From contig JAEKKN010000037.1 of NCBI GenBank assembly GCA_019510305.1, forward strand, positions 1-64,000: DNA of 64,000 nucleotides. Reading direction: 5' to 3'. The position numbers were made by a program, and so were the translations under genes. The notes beneath the pieces were generated by a model. That model had not been told where the DNA came from. It worked only from the letters and a program-made list of their open reading frames with translations, and searched no databases. Source of the stretch: Microbacterium sp. (lineage in GTDB: Bacteria; Actinomycetota; Actinomycetes; Actinomycetales; Microbacteriaceae). Of the stretch, positions 48,310 through 57,032 are shown one piece after another. Position 1 is the first letter of the stretch; the number at the start of each line of letters is the position of its first letter.

Positions 48310-49503
48310 CTACGAAGCGGGTGGTGCGGGCTCGTCAACCGATTGCGTCGCCTCTACAAAGGCGTCGGCGATCTTCTGTGCAGTCTGTGCAATCTGCCAG
48401 GGGCGCGCGCCCAGTGCAGCGAGAGCTGCGCCGAGCTCGTCGGCAGTCGTGCCGGGCAGATCCCAGGCGATGCGCCGCAAGAACTCGGGGGTCAGCAGGT
48501 TCTCAGTCGGCATCCCCAGTTCCTCGGCTGTCGCCTCGACGACGGGACGGGCCGCCTTCAGCCGAGCATCCGCCTCCGGATTGCGGTCCGACCACGCGCG
48601 CGGCGGGGGGAGCGTGTCGCTCGGCACGCGCTCGCGGGGAAGCTCCTCCGTTGCGCGTCCGTCGACGATCGCCTGCCACCAGCGGTCGATCTGCGTACGA
48701 CTGGCTCGTCCCTGGAACTCCTTGATCCCGGCGAGGGCCGACTTGCTCTGCGGGTTGCCGAGAACGGCAGCGACGAGCGAACGATCGGGCACCAGGCGGC
48801 CGGGGGAGACGTCCTGCTCTTGCGCGAAGGCCTCGCGGGCGCGCCACAGTTCGCGCGCGACGGCCAGGTTTCGCGAACCGCGAACCTGGTGAAGTCCGCT
48901 GAGACGCCGCCAGGGGTCCTCGCGAGGAGGCTTCGGCGGGCGGCTCAGCGTCGCGGCGAACTCCTCGGCGGCGAACCCGGTCTTGCCCTGCTCCTCGAGC
49001 TCCGAGGTGAGGACTTCCTGCACGTCGATCAGGTGCAGGACGTCGAGCGCCGCGTACTCGAGCCAGGCTGCAGGCAGCGGCCTGGTGGACCAGTCCGCTG
49101 CGGAGTGCTCCTTCTTCAGCACGATGCCCAGCGTGTCCTCGACCACGGCGCCGAGTCCCACGCGCTCGTGTCCGAGCAGGCGGGAGGCGAGTTCGGTGTC
49201 GAAGATGGTCGCGGGCTCCAGGCCGAGCTCACGCAGGGAGGGAAGATCCTGGCTCGCGGCATGGAACACCCACTCGGCATCGCCGATCGCCGTCTGCAGA
49301 GGAGCGAAATCCCCGATCGGGGGCGGATCGAAGAGGAAGACGCCGGCGCCCCGGCGGAAGACCTGCACGAGGTAGGCGCGCTGCGAGTAGCGGAACCCGG
49401 ATGCTCGTTCGACGTCGACCGCGACGGGTCCCGTCCCGTCTGCGAGTGCGGCGCAGGCCGCGAGGAACTCCTCGGCATCCGAGATCACGGAGTATTCAGT
49501 CAC
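48310..49503 (-). CDS. RNase D-like 3'-5' exonuclease with HRDC domain
   Basis: The 397-residue protein has the DEDD exonuclease fold: PVAVDVERASGFRY (first acidic cluster), FHAASQDLPSL, the FDTELASRLLG motif and YAALDVLHLIDV. An HRDC helical domain (about residues 212-290) follows. RNase D trims tRNA and other small RNAs. In the first motif the usual DxE is DVE, so the site looks intact. The GTG at 49503 overlaps the DUF3000 gene by 8 bp, a common actinobacterial pair. Confidence 0.88.
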   Translation of the reverse strand: MTEYSVISDAEEFLAACAALADGTGPVAVDVERASGFRYSQRAYLVQVFRRGAGVFLFDPPPIGDFAPLQTAIGDAEWVFHAASQDLPSLRELGLEPATIFDTELASRLLGHERVGLGAVVEDTLGIVLKKEHSAADWSTRPLPAAWLEYAALDVLHLIDVQEVLTSELEEQGKTGFAAEEFAATLSRPPKPPREDPWRRLSGLHQVRGSRNLAVARELWRAREAFAQEQDVSPGRLVPDRSLVAAVLGNPQSKSALAGIKEFQGRASRTQIDRWWQAIVDGRATEELPRERVPSDTLPPPRAWSDRNPEADARLKAARPVVEATAEELGMPTENLLTPEFLRRIAWDLPGTTADELGAALAALGARPWQIAQTAQKIADAFVEATQSVDEPAPPAS

Positions 49504-50077
49504 GTGCAGCCTTTCGCGCGCCGATCACGGCGATGCCCTCGGAACCGGGCGGAAGACCCGCCAGCATTCCGACCAGTTCGGCCCACGCTTCGACGTGCGG
49601 TCGGAAGGGGCCCTCTGGTGTCCAGGACGCCCGCAATTCTATCTGGGCGCCGTCGCCTTCCACGGCGAGGCCGCCGAATCCCTTCGAGAGGGTCTTGGTC
49701 GAGGTGCCTGACGCCGAGTGGTAGACGGCGCCCCGGGAGTCGAGCGCGTCGACGAGCCACGACCATGCGACATCGGCGAGAAGCGGGTCGGTGCCGATCT
49801 CGGTCTCGAGCGGCGCCTGCGCGAACAGCACGATCCGCCAGGGGCCGTCCCAGGCCGCCGGGCCGTCGGGATCGTGCAGCAGCACGAACCGTCCCGTGCC
49901 GTACACGGACTCGCCGTCGTCGTCCGGACGAACGTCCGCCGCAAGGGCGATCGCGAACGGCGCCAGCCCCTGGGGGGTCGGGATCTCGCGGACGGTGATG
50001 TCGGCGCGGAAGGCGGTATCGCGAAGCTCCGCTACGGCGGCGTCGAATTCGCTCCCGGCATCGGGGTGTCCTGTCAC
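49496..50077 (-). CDS. DUF3000 family protein
   Basis: A 193-residue soluble actinobacterial protein. Conserved-looking segments are FRADITVREIPTPQGLAPFAIAL, GRFVLLHDPDGPAAWDG and WSWLVDALDSRGAVYHSASGT. The function is unknown, but it is almost always next to the RNase D-like gene and often near dxs and hemE. The GTG start at 50077 has TAGCCT exactly six bases upstream, indicating a leaderless message. Confidence 0.87.
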   Translation of the reverse strand: MTGHPDAGSEFDAAVAELRDTAFRADITVREIPTPQGLAPFAIALAADVRPDDDGESVYGTGRFVLLHDPDGPAAWDGPWRIVLFAQAPLETEIGTDPLLADVAWSWLVDALDSRGAVYHSASGTSTKTLSKGFGGLAVEGDGAQIELRASWTPEGPFRPHVEAWAELVGMLAGLPPGSEGIAVIGARKAARD

Positions 50078-50083
50078 GGCAAC

Positions 50084-50093
50084 AGGCTAGAGT
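50084..50093. promoter_or_regulatory. Overlapping divergent -10 elements
   Basis: TAGCCT on the minus strand (50084-50089) serves DUF3000, six bases before its GTG. TAGAGT on the plus strand (50088-50093) serves the hydrolase, nine bases before its ATG. The two hexamers share the central TA. Confidence 0.5.
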
Positions 50094-50102
50094 CAGGAAG
50101 CG

Positions 50103-51260
50103 ATGAAGAGTCTCAGGCACGCCGTTGCGCTCCTTGTCCCCGCGCTGCTGGCCTTCGGGGCGGCCGTCGCCGCTCTGCTCGTGTTCGGCACGGCTCGCAG
50201 GGTGGTGAGCGTTGGCAAGCGCGTGCCCGATGTGGTGATCCGCTCGGTCGACACCGGCGCTCAGACGATCGAGTTGCAGCGCACCCTCGACACGGAGCTT
50301 CCCGGACGCTACGGGCTGTTCACAACGGGGACCTACGGCTACGTGAAGCTGGGCGCGGTGCTGAGCGCCGACGCGACGACAGTGCGGCGCAAGCTCCTCA
50401 CGCAGATAGAGCCCGGCGCAGAGGTCGACCGCGGGGCGTTGTTCAGCGGCTGGTACTACTCGACTCCGAGTGAGCTGCATGTGCCGTGGGAGAACGTGCT
50501 GATCGGCTCGCCGGCCGGGCCGTGCCCCGCGTGGTACTTTCCCGGCGCTTCCACGACGTGGGTGATCCAGGTGCACGGACGGGGCACGATGCGCGCCGAG
50601 TGCTTGAGAGCCGTTCCCGTGCTCCACGCCGCCGGGCTTCCCAATCTCGTGGTGTCGTACCGCAACGACGGCGAGGCTCCGCGCAGCAGAGCGGGCGCCT
50701 ACGCCCTGGGGTCGGCCGAGTGGCGCGACATCGATGCCGCGATCTCCTACGCGCTGCGTCACGGGGCGGAGAACATCATCCTGATGGGATGGTCGATGGG
50801 CGGTGCGATCTCGCTGCAGACCGCGGTCAGCTCCGCGAACCGCGACCGGATCGTCGGCCTCATCCTGGAGTCGCCGGTCGTCGACTGGCGCACGGTCCTG
50901 CGTTTCCAGGCGCGGGAGTCCGGTCTGCGCGCGCCGCTGCCTGCTCTCGCCATGGGGGCGCTCGAAGTCCCGCTGATGGCGAGGCTGAGCGGCGCGGACG
51001 ACGCGATCTCCTTCGATCGGCTCGACATGGTGGCACGCGCGGAGGAGCTCTCCGCGCCGATGCTCATCCTGCACAGCGACGACGACGGCTTCGTGCCGTC
51101 CGACGCCTCACACGCCCTCCAGCAGGCGCGCCCCGACCTCGTCACGATGCCGCACTTCACCGTCGCGCGGCACACCAAGATCTGGAACTACGACCAGAAC
51201 GGGTGGACCGCCGCGATCGACGGCTGGCTCGCCGAGCAGGGATTCAGCGCTTCTGCGTGA
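50103..51260 (+). CDS. Membrane-anchored alpha/beta hydrolase
   Basis: The 385-residue protein begins with a hydrophobic segment (about residues 7-28) that could be a signal anchor, followed by an unclassified region of about 130 residues and then an alpha/beta hydrolase domain. The nucleophile elbow is GWSMGG with Ser231; the acid lies in LHSDDDGF and the His in VARHTKIW. The fold resembles serine aminopeptidase S33 or lysophospholipase enzymes, but the substrate is unknown. The last 17 bases overlap the convergent SufE gene. Confidence 0.8.
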   Translation: MKSLRHAVALLVPALLAFGAAVAALLVFGTARRVVSVGKRVPDVVIRSVDTGAQTIELQRTLDTELPGRYGLFTTGTYGYVKLGAVLSADATTVRRKLLTQIEPGAEVDRGALFSGWYYSTPSELHVPWENVLIGSPAGPCPAWYFPGASTTWVIQVHGRGTMRAECLRAVPVLHAAGLPNLVVSYRNDGEAPRSRAGAYALGSAEWRDIDAAISYALRHGAENIILMGWSMGGAISLQTAVSSANRDRIVGLILESPVVDWRTVLRFQARESGLRAPLPALAMGALEVPLMARLSGADDAISFDRLDMVARAEELSAPMLILHSDDDGFVPSDASHALQQARPDLVTMPHFTVARHTKIWNYDQNGWTAAIDGWLAEQGFSASA

Positions 51261-51675
51261 CCTGGTTCTTGGCGCGCATCAGCATCCCGGTCATCCCGCC
51301 GATGCGCAGGGGAGATACGGCCTTGGTCAAACCGATCGTCTGCGGGTAGTCGGAGGGGATCGCGAGGACCTCGTCGGGTGTGAGGCCCGTGATGCCCTGC
51401 ACGAGGATGCTGGCGAAGCCGCGCGTCGTGGGCGCCTCAGCCGGCGCCGTCGCGTGCATCGTGACGATGCCGTTCTCGATCTCCAGGTGGATGTAGACCG
51501 GCGACTGGCATTCGGCCACGCGCTCGTACATCTCCGGGTGCGCCGCGACCTCGTCGGAGACAGGAGGCAGCTCGTCGGCGAACTCCAGCAGGAGCAGCAG
51601 ACGATCGGCCTCCGGGGTCTCCAGGAAGGTGTCGCGGATCTCGGCGAGAGAATCGGGAACGTGCGAGGTGCTCAT
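51244..51675 (-). CDS. sufE: SufE family sulfur acceptor protein
   Basis: SufE takes persulfide sulfur from a cysteine desulfurase for Fe-S cluster assembly. The 143-residue protein has the active cysteine C56 in VAECQSPVYIH and the C-terminal fold GFASILVQGITGLTPDEVLAIP. It lies 19 bp after the rhodanese gene on the same strand, so the two sulfur-transfer proteins likely form an operon. The ATG at 51675 gives the standard N-terminus. Confidence 0.9.
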   Translation of the reverse strand: MSTSHVPDSLAEIRDTFLETPEADRLLLLLEFADELPPVSDEVAAHPEMYERVAECQSPVYIHLEIENGIVTMHATAPAEAPTTRGFASILVQGITGLTPDEVLAIPSDYPQTIGLTKAVSPLRIGGMTGMLMRAKNQVTQKR

Positions 51676-51694
51676 CCCTGTCATTCTCACACGG

Positions 51695-52588
51695 TCAGAG
51701 CGAACCGGGCTCCGTGCCCGTGACGATCGGCACCCGCACGGCGCTGCCCCATTCGGTCCACGAACCGTCGTAGTTGCGGACGTTCTGGAAGCCCAGCAGG
51801 TGCTTCAGCACGAACCACGTGTGGCTCGAACGTTCGCCGATGCGGCAGTACGCGACGACCTGATCGCCGTCTGCGAGGCCGGCGCCTTCGCGGTAGATCG
51901 CCTCGAGTTCGGTACGCGGCTTGAATCCGCCGTCCTCTGCGACGGCCTTGCCCCACGGCACCGACTGCGCCGTCGGAATGTGGCCGGCGCGCAGCGCGCC
52001 CTCTTCGGGGTATGCGGGGGCCGTCGTGCGCTCACCGCTGTACTCCTCGGGAGAACGGACGTCGATGAGCGGATTGCCCAGGTGTGCGAGCACGTCGTCC
52101 TTATACGCGCGGATGACGGAATCGTCGCGTTCGACGACGGGATACTCCGTCGGGGGGCGATTCGTGGTCTCTCGGGTGATCTCGCGGCCCTCCGCGATCC
52201 AGCGATCGCGACCGCCATCGAGCAGACGCACGTCCTCGTGGCCGAACAGCGAGAACACCCACAGCGCGTACGCCGCCCACCAGTTGTTCTTGTCGCCGTA
52301 GATCACGACGGTGTCGTCGCGTGAGATGCCCTTCCTGCCGAGGAGCGCAGCGAACCCCTCGCCATCGACGTAATCCCGCACGACGGGGTCGTTGAGCTCG
52401 GTGTGCCAGTCGACCTTCACGGCGCCGGGGATGTGGCCGGTCTCGTAGAGAAGCACGTCTTCATCGGACTCCACCACGACGAGGCCAGGCGCGTCGAGGT
52501 GGGCGGCGAGCCAGTCGGTGGTGACGAGCCGACCGGGTTCGGCGTACTCGGCGAACTTGGCGGAAGACGAATCGAACTCGATGGCCAC
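51695..52588 (-). CDS. Two-domain rhodanese (thiosulfate/3-mercaptopyruvate sulfurtransferase)
   Basis: The 297-residue protein has two rhodanese domains. The N-terminal one (about residues 20-140) lacks the catalytic cysteine. The C-terminal one carries Cys248 in [13 protein letters not shown], with the thiosulfate-type loop CRIGER. Preceding motifs are [13 protein letters not shown] and [12 protein letters not shown]. It transfers sulfane sulfur to thiols or to SufE, whose gene follows. The GTG at 52588 is preceded by GGAG. Confidence 0.92.
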   Translation of the reverse strand: MAIEFDSSSAKFAEYAEPGRLVTTDWLAAHLDAPGLVVVESDEDVLLYETGHIPGAVKVDWHTELNDPVVRDYVDGEGFAALLGRKGISRDDTVVIYGDKNNWWAAYALWVFSLFGHEDVRLLDGGRDRWIAEGREITRETTNRPPTEYPVVERDDSVIRAYKDDVLAHLGNPLIDVRSPEEYSGERTTAPAYPEEGALRAGHIPTAQSVPWGKAVAEDGGFKPRTELEAIYREGAGLADGDQVVAYCRIGERSSHTWFVLKHLLGFQNVRNYDGSWTEWGSAVRVPIVTGTEPGSL

Positions 52589-52721
52589 AGGGATCTCCTC
52601 AGACGGTGAGCGCGCGTGATGACGCAGGCGATGACGGCGTAGTGTTGAGCCGTCCCTTCGACGATAGATCCCCGCTGCACCCCCGGCACCGGATTCGTAA
52701 GACTTCGACACAGGAAATCCG

Positions 52722-53762
52722 ATGACTGACACCGCGAGCAGCCCCCGCGTCGTGCACCTGACCGAGCGCCAGCCGACCGTCACGGGTCCCGAGATGCTGG
52801 CGAGCCTCGTGCCTCCGCCCCAGTTCGACGGCGCCACCTTCGACAGCTACCGCGCGGACGCCGCTCACCCCTCGCAGGAGGAGGCGAAGGAGACCCTGAT
52901 CCGCTTCGCCGGTCGCGGTGCGCCGGTCAAGCGCGGGGGGCTCTTCAGCAGGGCGAAGAAGGAGCCCGACGTCAAGCCCGGGGTGTACCTCGACGGAGGG
53001 TTCGGCGTCGGCAAGACGCATCTGCTCGCGTCGATCTATCACGCCATGCCTGCCCGGAGGAAGTACTTCGGCTCGTTCATCGAGTACACCGCGCTCGTGG
53101 GCGCGCTCGGGTACAAGAACACGGTCGATCTGCTCAAGGGGGCGGACCTGCTCTGCATCGACGAGTTCGAGCTCGACGATCCTGGCGACACGATGGTGAT
53201 GACCCGTCTGCTCGGCGAGCTCGTGCCCACCGGCACCAAGCTCGCTGCGACGTCGAATACGCCCCCGAACGCGCTCGGCGAGGGGCGTTTCGCCGCCCAG
53301 GACTTCCTCCGCGAGATCCACGCCATGTCCGACAGCTTCCAGACGCTGCGCATCGACGGCGTCGACTTCCGTCAGCGGGCGCTCGACGGACACGCGGTGG
53401 TGTCGTCCGCGGAGGAGTACGCGCGCACGATCGACGCGGTCGCGGCTCAGGGCACGGCATCCGACGATTCCTTCTCCGCGGTGATCGCGCATCTCGCCCG
53501 CGTGCACCCCTCGCGCTACCTCCGAGTCATCTCGGGCATCGAACTGGTCGGGCTGCGCGATGTGAGCGTGCTGACCGACCAATCGGAGGCGCTGCGCTTC
53601 GTCGCCTTCGTCGACCGCGTGTACGACGCGCAGATCCCGATCGTCGCCACCGGAGTCAGCCTCGATCAGGTCTTCGCCGAGGAGATGCTCGGGGGCGGAT
53701 ACCGCAAGAAATACCTGCGCGCGATCTCGCGTCTGAACGCGCTCACGCACGCAGAACGCTGA
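52722..53762 (+). CDS. zapE: ZapE/AFG1-type P-loop ATPase
   Basis: The 346-residue ATPase has Walker [11 protein letters not shown] (about 92-101), Walker [12 protein letters not shown] (about 145) and [13 protein letters not shown], all typical of AFG1/ZapE. In Gammaproteobacteria ZapE modulates FtsZ at the septum; in actinobacteria the role is untested. It is divergent from the rhodanese-sufE pair and precedes amt, with GlnR-type sites beginning 14 bp after its stop. Confidence 0.88.
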   Translation: MTDTASSPRVVHLTERQPTVTGPEMLASLVPPPQFDGATFDSYRADAAHPSQEEAKETLIRFAGRGAPVKRGGLFSRAKKEPDVKPGVYLDGGFGVGKTHLLASIYHAMPARRKYFGSFIEYTALVGALGYKNTVDLLKGADLLCIDEFELDDPGDTMVMTRLLGELVPTGTKLAATSNTPPNALGEGRFAAQDFLREIHAMSDSFQTLRIDGVDFRQRALDGHAVVSSAEEYARTIDAVAAQGTASDDSFSAVIAHLARVHPSRYLRVISGIELVGLRDVSVLTDQSEALRFVAFVDRVYDAQIPIVATGVSLDQVFAEEMLGGGYRKKYLRAISRLNALTHAER

Positions 53763-53775
53763 ATGTGCGGCCCGT

Positions 53776-53822
53776 GTAACGCGATGTTCACATGGCAGGG
53801 CCCGCTGTAACCTCGACGCAAC
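53776..53822 (+). promoter_or_regulatory. Two GlnR-type sites upstream of amt
   Basis: GTAAC-N6-TTCAC (53776-53791) and GTAAC-N6-GCAAC (53807-53822) lie 31 bp apart, three helical turns. The second closely matches the GlnR a-site. CACACT at 53855-53860 is a -10 candidate, placing the sites in activator range. Confidence 0.65.
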
Positions 53823-53893
53823 AAACTTCACGCTTTCCGGAAATCGGGCATCGCCACACTGAAGCTCACAGTTCCCGAATGTGAGGTTTACAC

Positions 53894-55129
53894 ATGGATG
53901 CACCCGGCAACATCTCCTGGGCGATCACAGCCACAGCCCTTGTGCTGCTGATGACCCCGGGCGTCGCCTTCTTCTACGGAGGGCTCGTCAAGGCCAAGAG
54001 CGTCATCAGCATGATGATGATGAGCTTCGGCTCGATCGGCCTTGTCGCGGTCCTCTGGATCCTCTTCGGCTTCTCGATGAGCGCGGTGGAGAGCCCCACC
54101 CAGTTCGCCGGCAATCCGTTCGCCGACTTCGGCCTGTCGAGTCTCGCGGCTGGTGACGGTTCGAACGTCGCGCTGCTCGGAGTGGCGTACGGTGCGACCT
54201 TCGCGATCATCACCGTCGCCCTGATCTCCGGCGCGATCGCCGATCGTGCGAAGTTCGGATCCTGGCTGATCTTCGCCGGCGTGTTCGCCACGGTCGGCTA
54301 CTTCCCGGTCGCTGCCTGGGTCTGGGGAGGCGGCTGGATCATGAACCTCGGTCCGGCGCTGTTCGGTGAGGACGCCGGCATCAGCGTCATCGACTATGCC
54401 GGTGGCACCGCCGTGCACATCAACGCCGGCGCTGCGGCGCTCGCTCTCGCGATCGTCCTCGGCAAGCGCATCGGTTTCCAGAAGGGCATCCTGAAGCCGC
54501 ACAACGTGCCGCTCACGCTTCTCGGCGCGGCCCTGCTGTGGTTCGGCTGGTTCGGCTTCAACGCCGGCGCCGAGTGGCTCGCGGAGGACATGGGCGGCGT
54601 CGGACTGATCGGCCTGAACACGCTGGGCGCCACCGCCGCGGCCATCCTCGGCTGGATCCTCGTCGAGCGCATCAAGGACGGCAAGGCCACCTCGGTCGGC
54701 GCGGCTTCTGGTGCGGTCGCGGGTCTCGTCGCGATCACCCCGGCGTGCGCCAACCTGACGCCCGGTTGGTCCCTGCTGCTCGGTGCACTCGCCGGCATCA
54801 TCTGCGCTCTCGCGGTCGAGCTGAAGTTCCGCCTCGGGTTCGACGACTCGCTGGACGTCGTCGGCATCCACCTCGTCGGTGGCCTCTTCGGAACGCTGTA
54901 CCTGGGCCTGTTCGCGACCGGCACCGGCCTGTTCGTCGGCGGTGACTTCCGTCAGTTGGCCGTGCAGGCGATCGCCGCGATCGGCGTCCTGGTCTACTCC
55001 TTCGTCGTAGCCTTCGTCATCGGCTTCGCGATCGAGAAGACGATCGGGTTCCGCATCACGAACGAAGACGAGATCGCCGGCGTCGACCAGGTCGTGCACG
55101 GCGAAGAGGGATACGCCCTCGTCGAGTGA
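53894..55129 (+). CDS. amt: Ammonium transporter (Amt/Rh family)
   Basis: The 411-residue membrane channel imports ammonium. It has 11 transmembrane helices and the family motifs TPGVAFFYGGLVKAKS, DYAGGTAVHINAGAAAL with the pore histidine, and GFNAGAEW. The second pore histidine is in DVVGIHLVGGLFG. Neither glnK nor glnD follows, unlike the amt-glnK-glnD operon common in actinobacteria. GTGAGG precedes the ATG, GlnR-type sites lie upstream and a hairpin terminator lies downstream. Confidence 0.96.
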   Translation: MDAPGNISWAITATALVLLMTPGVAFFYGGLVKAKSVISMMMMSFGSIGLVAVLWILFGFSMSAVESPTQFAGNPFADFGLSSLAAGDGSNVALLGVAYGATFAIITVALISGAIADRAKFGSWLIFAGVFATVGYFPVAAWVWGGGWIMNLGPALFGEDAGISVIDYAGGTAVHINAGAAALALAIVLGKRIGFQKGILKPHNVPLTLLGAALLWFGWFGFNAGAEWLAEDMGGVGLIGLNTLGATAAAILGWILVERIKDGKATSVGAASGAVAGLVAITPACANLTPGWSLLLGALAGIICALAVELKFRLGFDDSLDVVGIHLVGGLFGTLYLGLFATGTGLFVGGDFRQLAVQAIAAIGVLVYSFVVAFVIGFAIEKTIGFRITNEDEIAGVDQVVHGEEGYALVE

Positions 55130-55138
55130 CCTGACCGC

Positions 55139-55173
55139 AAGCGCCCCGGACACCGCGAGGGTCCGGGGCGCTT
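55139..55173 (+). terminator. amt terminator
   Basis: A perfect 13-bp stem (55139-55151 with 55161-55173, 9-base loop) lies 9 bp after the amt stop and ends in CTTCT. Confidence 0.82.
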
Positions 55174-55187
55174 CTGCGTGCGGCGGC

Positions 55188-55193
55188 TAGGGT
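55188..55193 (+). promoter_or_regulatory. -10 element for a leaderless PemK-like transcript
   Basis: TAGGGT is followed by six bases and the GTG start at 55200. Confidence 0.55.
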
Positions 55194-55199
55194 GAGCGA

Positions 55200-55769
55200 G
55201 TGGCTAAATCGAACGGCATCGTGTCGGCACTCCTCGACATCCTGCTCGCCGTCGTCCGACCAGGGCGTACGCAGGAATCGAATCCCCATCCGCCGCGGGC
55301 GCATCTGCGGAAGGAGACGACGACGGATGCCGTCGTCGATCCCGGCCGCGCCGCGGGAACCGCGACCATGAGCATCGATCCCGACGGCATCCGCGATCTC
55401 CGGCTCGCCTACGCGCCCGATCGCGATGGCGCGCCCGATGCCGGCGAGGTCATCTGGACCTGGGTGCCCTACGAGGAGAACGACGGCCGAGGCAAGGATC
55501 GCCCGGTTCTGGTGATCGGGCGTCAGTCCGCAGAACGTGTCTACGCGGTGCGGATGACCAGCAGGGCGCACGACGGCGACAGAGACTTCCTCTCGATCGG
55601 CAGTGGCGCCTGGGACTCGCAGGGACGCGAATCGTGGGTCGACATCGAACAGCTCTACAGCGTGCACGAGCAAGGACTGCGCCGTGAGGCAGCCGTTCTC
55701 GATCGGCCGCGCTACGGCCGCGTCGCCCAGGCGCTCAGCCGACGATACGGCTGGTCAGCCGCGGGCTGA
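55200..55769 (+). CDS. PemK/MazF-like domain protein without a visible antitoxin
   Basis: In the 189-residue protein, residues of about 80-180 resemble the MazF/PemK fold: GEVIWTWVPYEENDGRGKDRPVLVIG, then YAVRMTSRAH and WVDIEQLYSV. The first 75 residues are a basic, Pro-rich extension absent from classic toxins. No antitoxin gene is adjacent: the upstream gene is amt and the downstream one is convergent. Because of this and the extension, a toxin role is doubtful. The GTG start is supported by the TAGGGT -10. The 3' end overlaps the DUF1611 gene by 35 bp. Confidence 0.72.
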   Translation: MAKSNGIVSALLDILLAVVRPGRTQESNPHPPRAHLRKETTTDAVVDPGRAAGTATMSIDPDGIRDLRLAYAPDRDGAPDAGEVIWTWVPYEENDGRGKDRPVLVIGRQSAERVYAVRMTSRAHDGDRDFLSIGSGAWDSQGRESWVDIEQLYSVHEQGLRREAAVLDRPRYGRVAQALSRRYGWSAAG

Positions 55770-56871
55770 GAGACGGGAAGGCCTGCAGCACCATCTCGAC
55801 GAGCTGACTCTTCGGACGCGTGAGCGGGTCGGTCGCGGGCACCCCGAGGTCGAGTTCGATCTCGTCGATCGCAGCCGAGAGCTGTTCGTCCGTGAGGTTC
55901 TCGTGGTTGACGGTGATGCCGATCACGCGCGTATCGGCGAATGCTTCGATGAGAGCGACTTCGCTCGCGACAGAGGGCATCGGCATCATCGGGAAGTCGC
56001 CGAGGACCCGGCGGCCCGGCGCATGCTGGACGATCACGGCTTCGGGACGGCTGCCCCGGAGTATGTGCGCGGACGTCAGGTAGGCAGGATGGCTGAGCGC
56101 GCCCTGCCCCTCCACGACGATCACGTCGGGGTCTTCGCCCTCGAACGCCGCTACGACCTGGTGCTCGACCTCGCCCGAGCAGAACTGCGGAACGAGGGCG
56201 TCGAGCGCTACGCCGTAGCGCCCGCCCTGAATGATCGTCGTCTGTCCCGTGCCGACGAGCACGGCGCGGATGCCGTGGTCGTTGAGCGCCTGGACGAGAA
56301 GGGTCGCGGTCGTGCGCTTGCCGATGGCGCCATCGGTGCCGAGCACGGCGATCCGTGGGCAGACGACGTCGAAGATCCGGCCTGTGAACAGGTGCAGATC
56401 CTTCGTGTCCTTCGGCCGGCGCACATCGGTGATCGTGACGCCCGCGGCCAGGCTCGCGGCGACGAACTCGACGTCGTCGCCGAGGAACTCGTGCAGGCCG
56501 TTGATGATGTGCATGCCCCGGGCGATGCCGTCGAGGAGCACCACGCGCTGTTCCGCGGAGAGAAGCCCGTCGGCGGGTGCGACGCCGCAGATCAGGTAGT
56601 CGGGCACGCGACCGGCGTGGACGACGGCCTGGGCCAGGTTCGCGAGGATCGGGATGCCGTTGGGCGATCCGTCGAGGAATTCACCCGCGTCCTGGAATGC
56701 GCAGGTGCTGTCGATGACGCTGAGGATCTCGTACTTCTCGGAATGCCTGACCAGGCCGTTGGCGGTCTTTCCGTCCTGCTCACCGAACTGGCCCTCGCAG
56801 TAGACGACGGCGGTGGAGCCGGCCGGAAGGATGGACGGCTCGAGAGAGCCGAGGGGAGTGTGAACGGGCAT
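55735..56871 (-). CDS. DUF1611 family P-loop protein
   Basis: The 378-residue protein has the DUF1611 layout: an N-terminal Rossmann-like domain and a C-terminal P-loop domain with VLGTDGAIGKRTTATLL and VIVVEGQGALSHPAYL. One studied relative, DgcN, acetylates D-glutamate with DgcA; most members are uncharacterised. dgcA is not next to it here. The D-glutamate link is of interest given the peptidoglycan cluster at 17.8-21.6 kb, but that is speculation. It is convergent and overlapping with the PemK-like gene. Confidence 0.78.
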   Translation of the reverse strand: MPVHTPLGSLEPSILPAGSTAVVYCEGQFGEQDGKTANGLVRHSEKYEILSVIDSTCAFQDAGEFLDGSPNGIPILANLAQAVVHAGRVPDYLICGVAPADGLLSAEQRVVLLDGIARGMHIINGLHEFLGDDVEFVAASLAAGVTITDVRRPKDTKDLHLFTGRIFDVVCPRIAVLGTDGAIGKRTTATLLVQALNDHGIRAVLVGTGQTTIIQGGRYGVALDALVPQFCSGEVEHQVVAAFEGEDPDVIVVEGQGALSHPAYLTSAHILRGSRPEAVIVQHAPGRRVLGDFPMMPMPSVASEVALIEAFADTRVIGITVNHENLTDEQLSAAIDEIELDLGVPATDPLTRPKSQLVEMVLQAFPSLSPRLTSRIVG

Positions 56872-56991
56872 GGTGTGCTCCTAGGATCACCCAGAGGAGG
56901 CGACGGAGAACGAAATGGCCGATGCGGGCCCGTTGGTCGACAAGAAGTCTTCCCTGACGTCGGCAAGATACCGACGCGCTCACCGTAGCAG

Positions 56992-57014
56992 TCGCGGCTG
57001 GGACCCAGCCGCGA
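56992..57014 (-). terminator. Inverted repeat downstream of the Pr6Pr-like gene, possible terminator
   Basis: TCGCGGCTGGG and CCCAGCCGCGA flank a single A, 18 bp beyond the membrane protein's stop. It would fold with a small loop; there is no U-tract. Confidence 0.45.
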
Positions 57015-57032
57015 GGGTCCGAGGCGTCAGCC

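Noticed and set aside
55200..55769. A complete toxin-antitoxin module
   Set aside because: No antitoxin-like gene is adjacent on either side.
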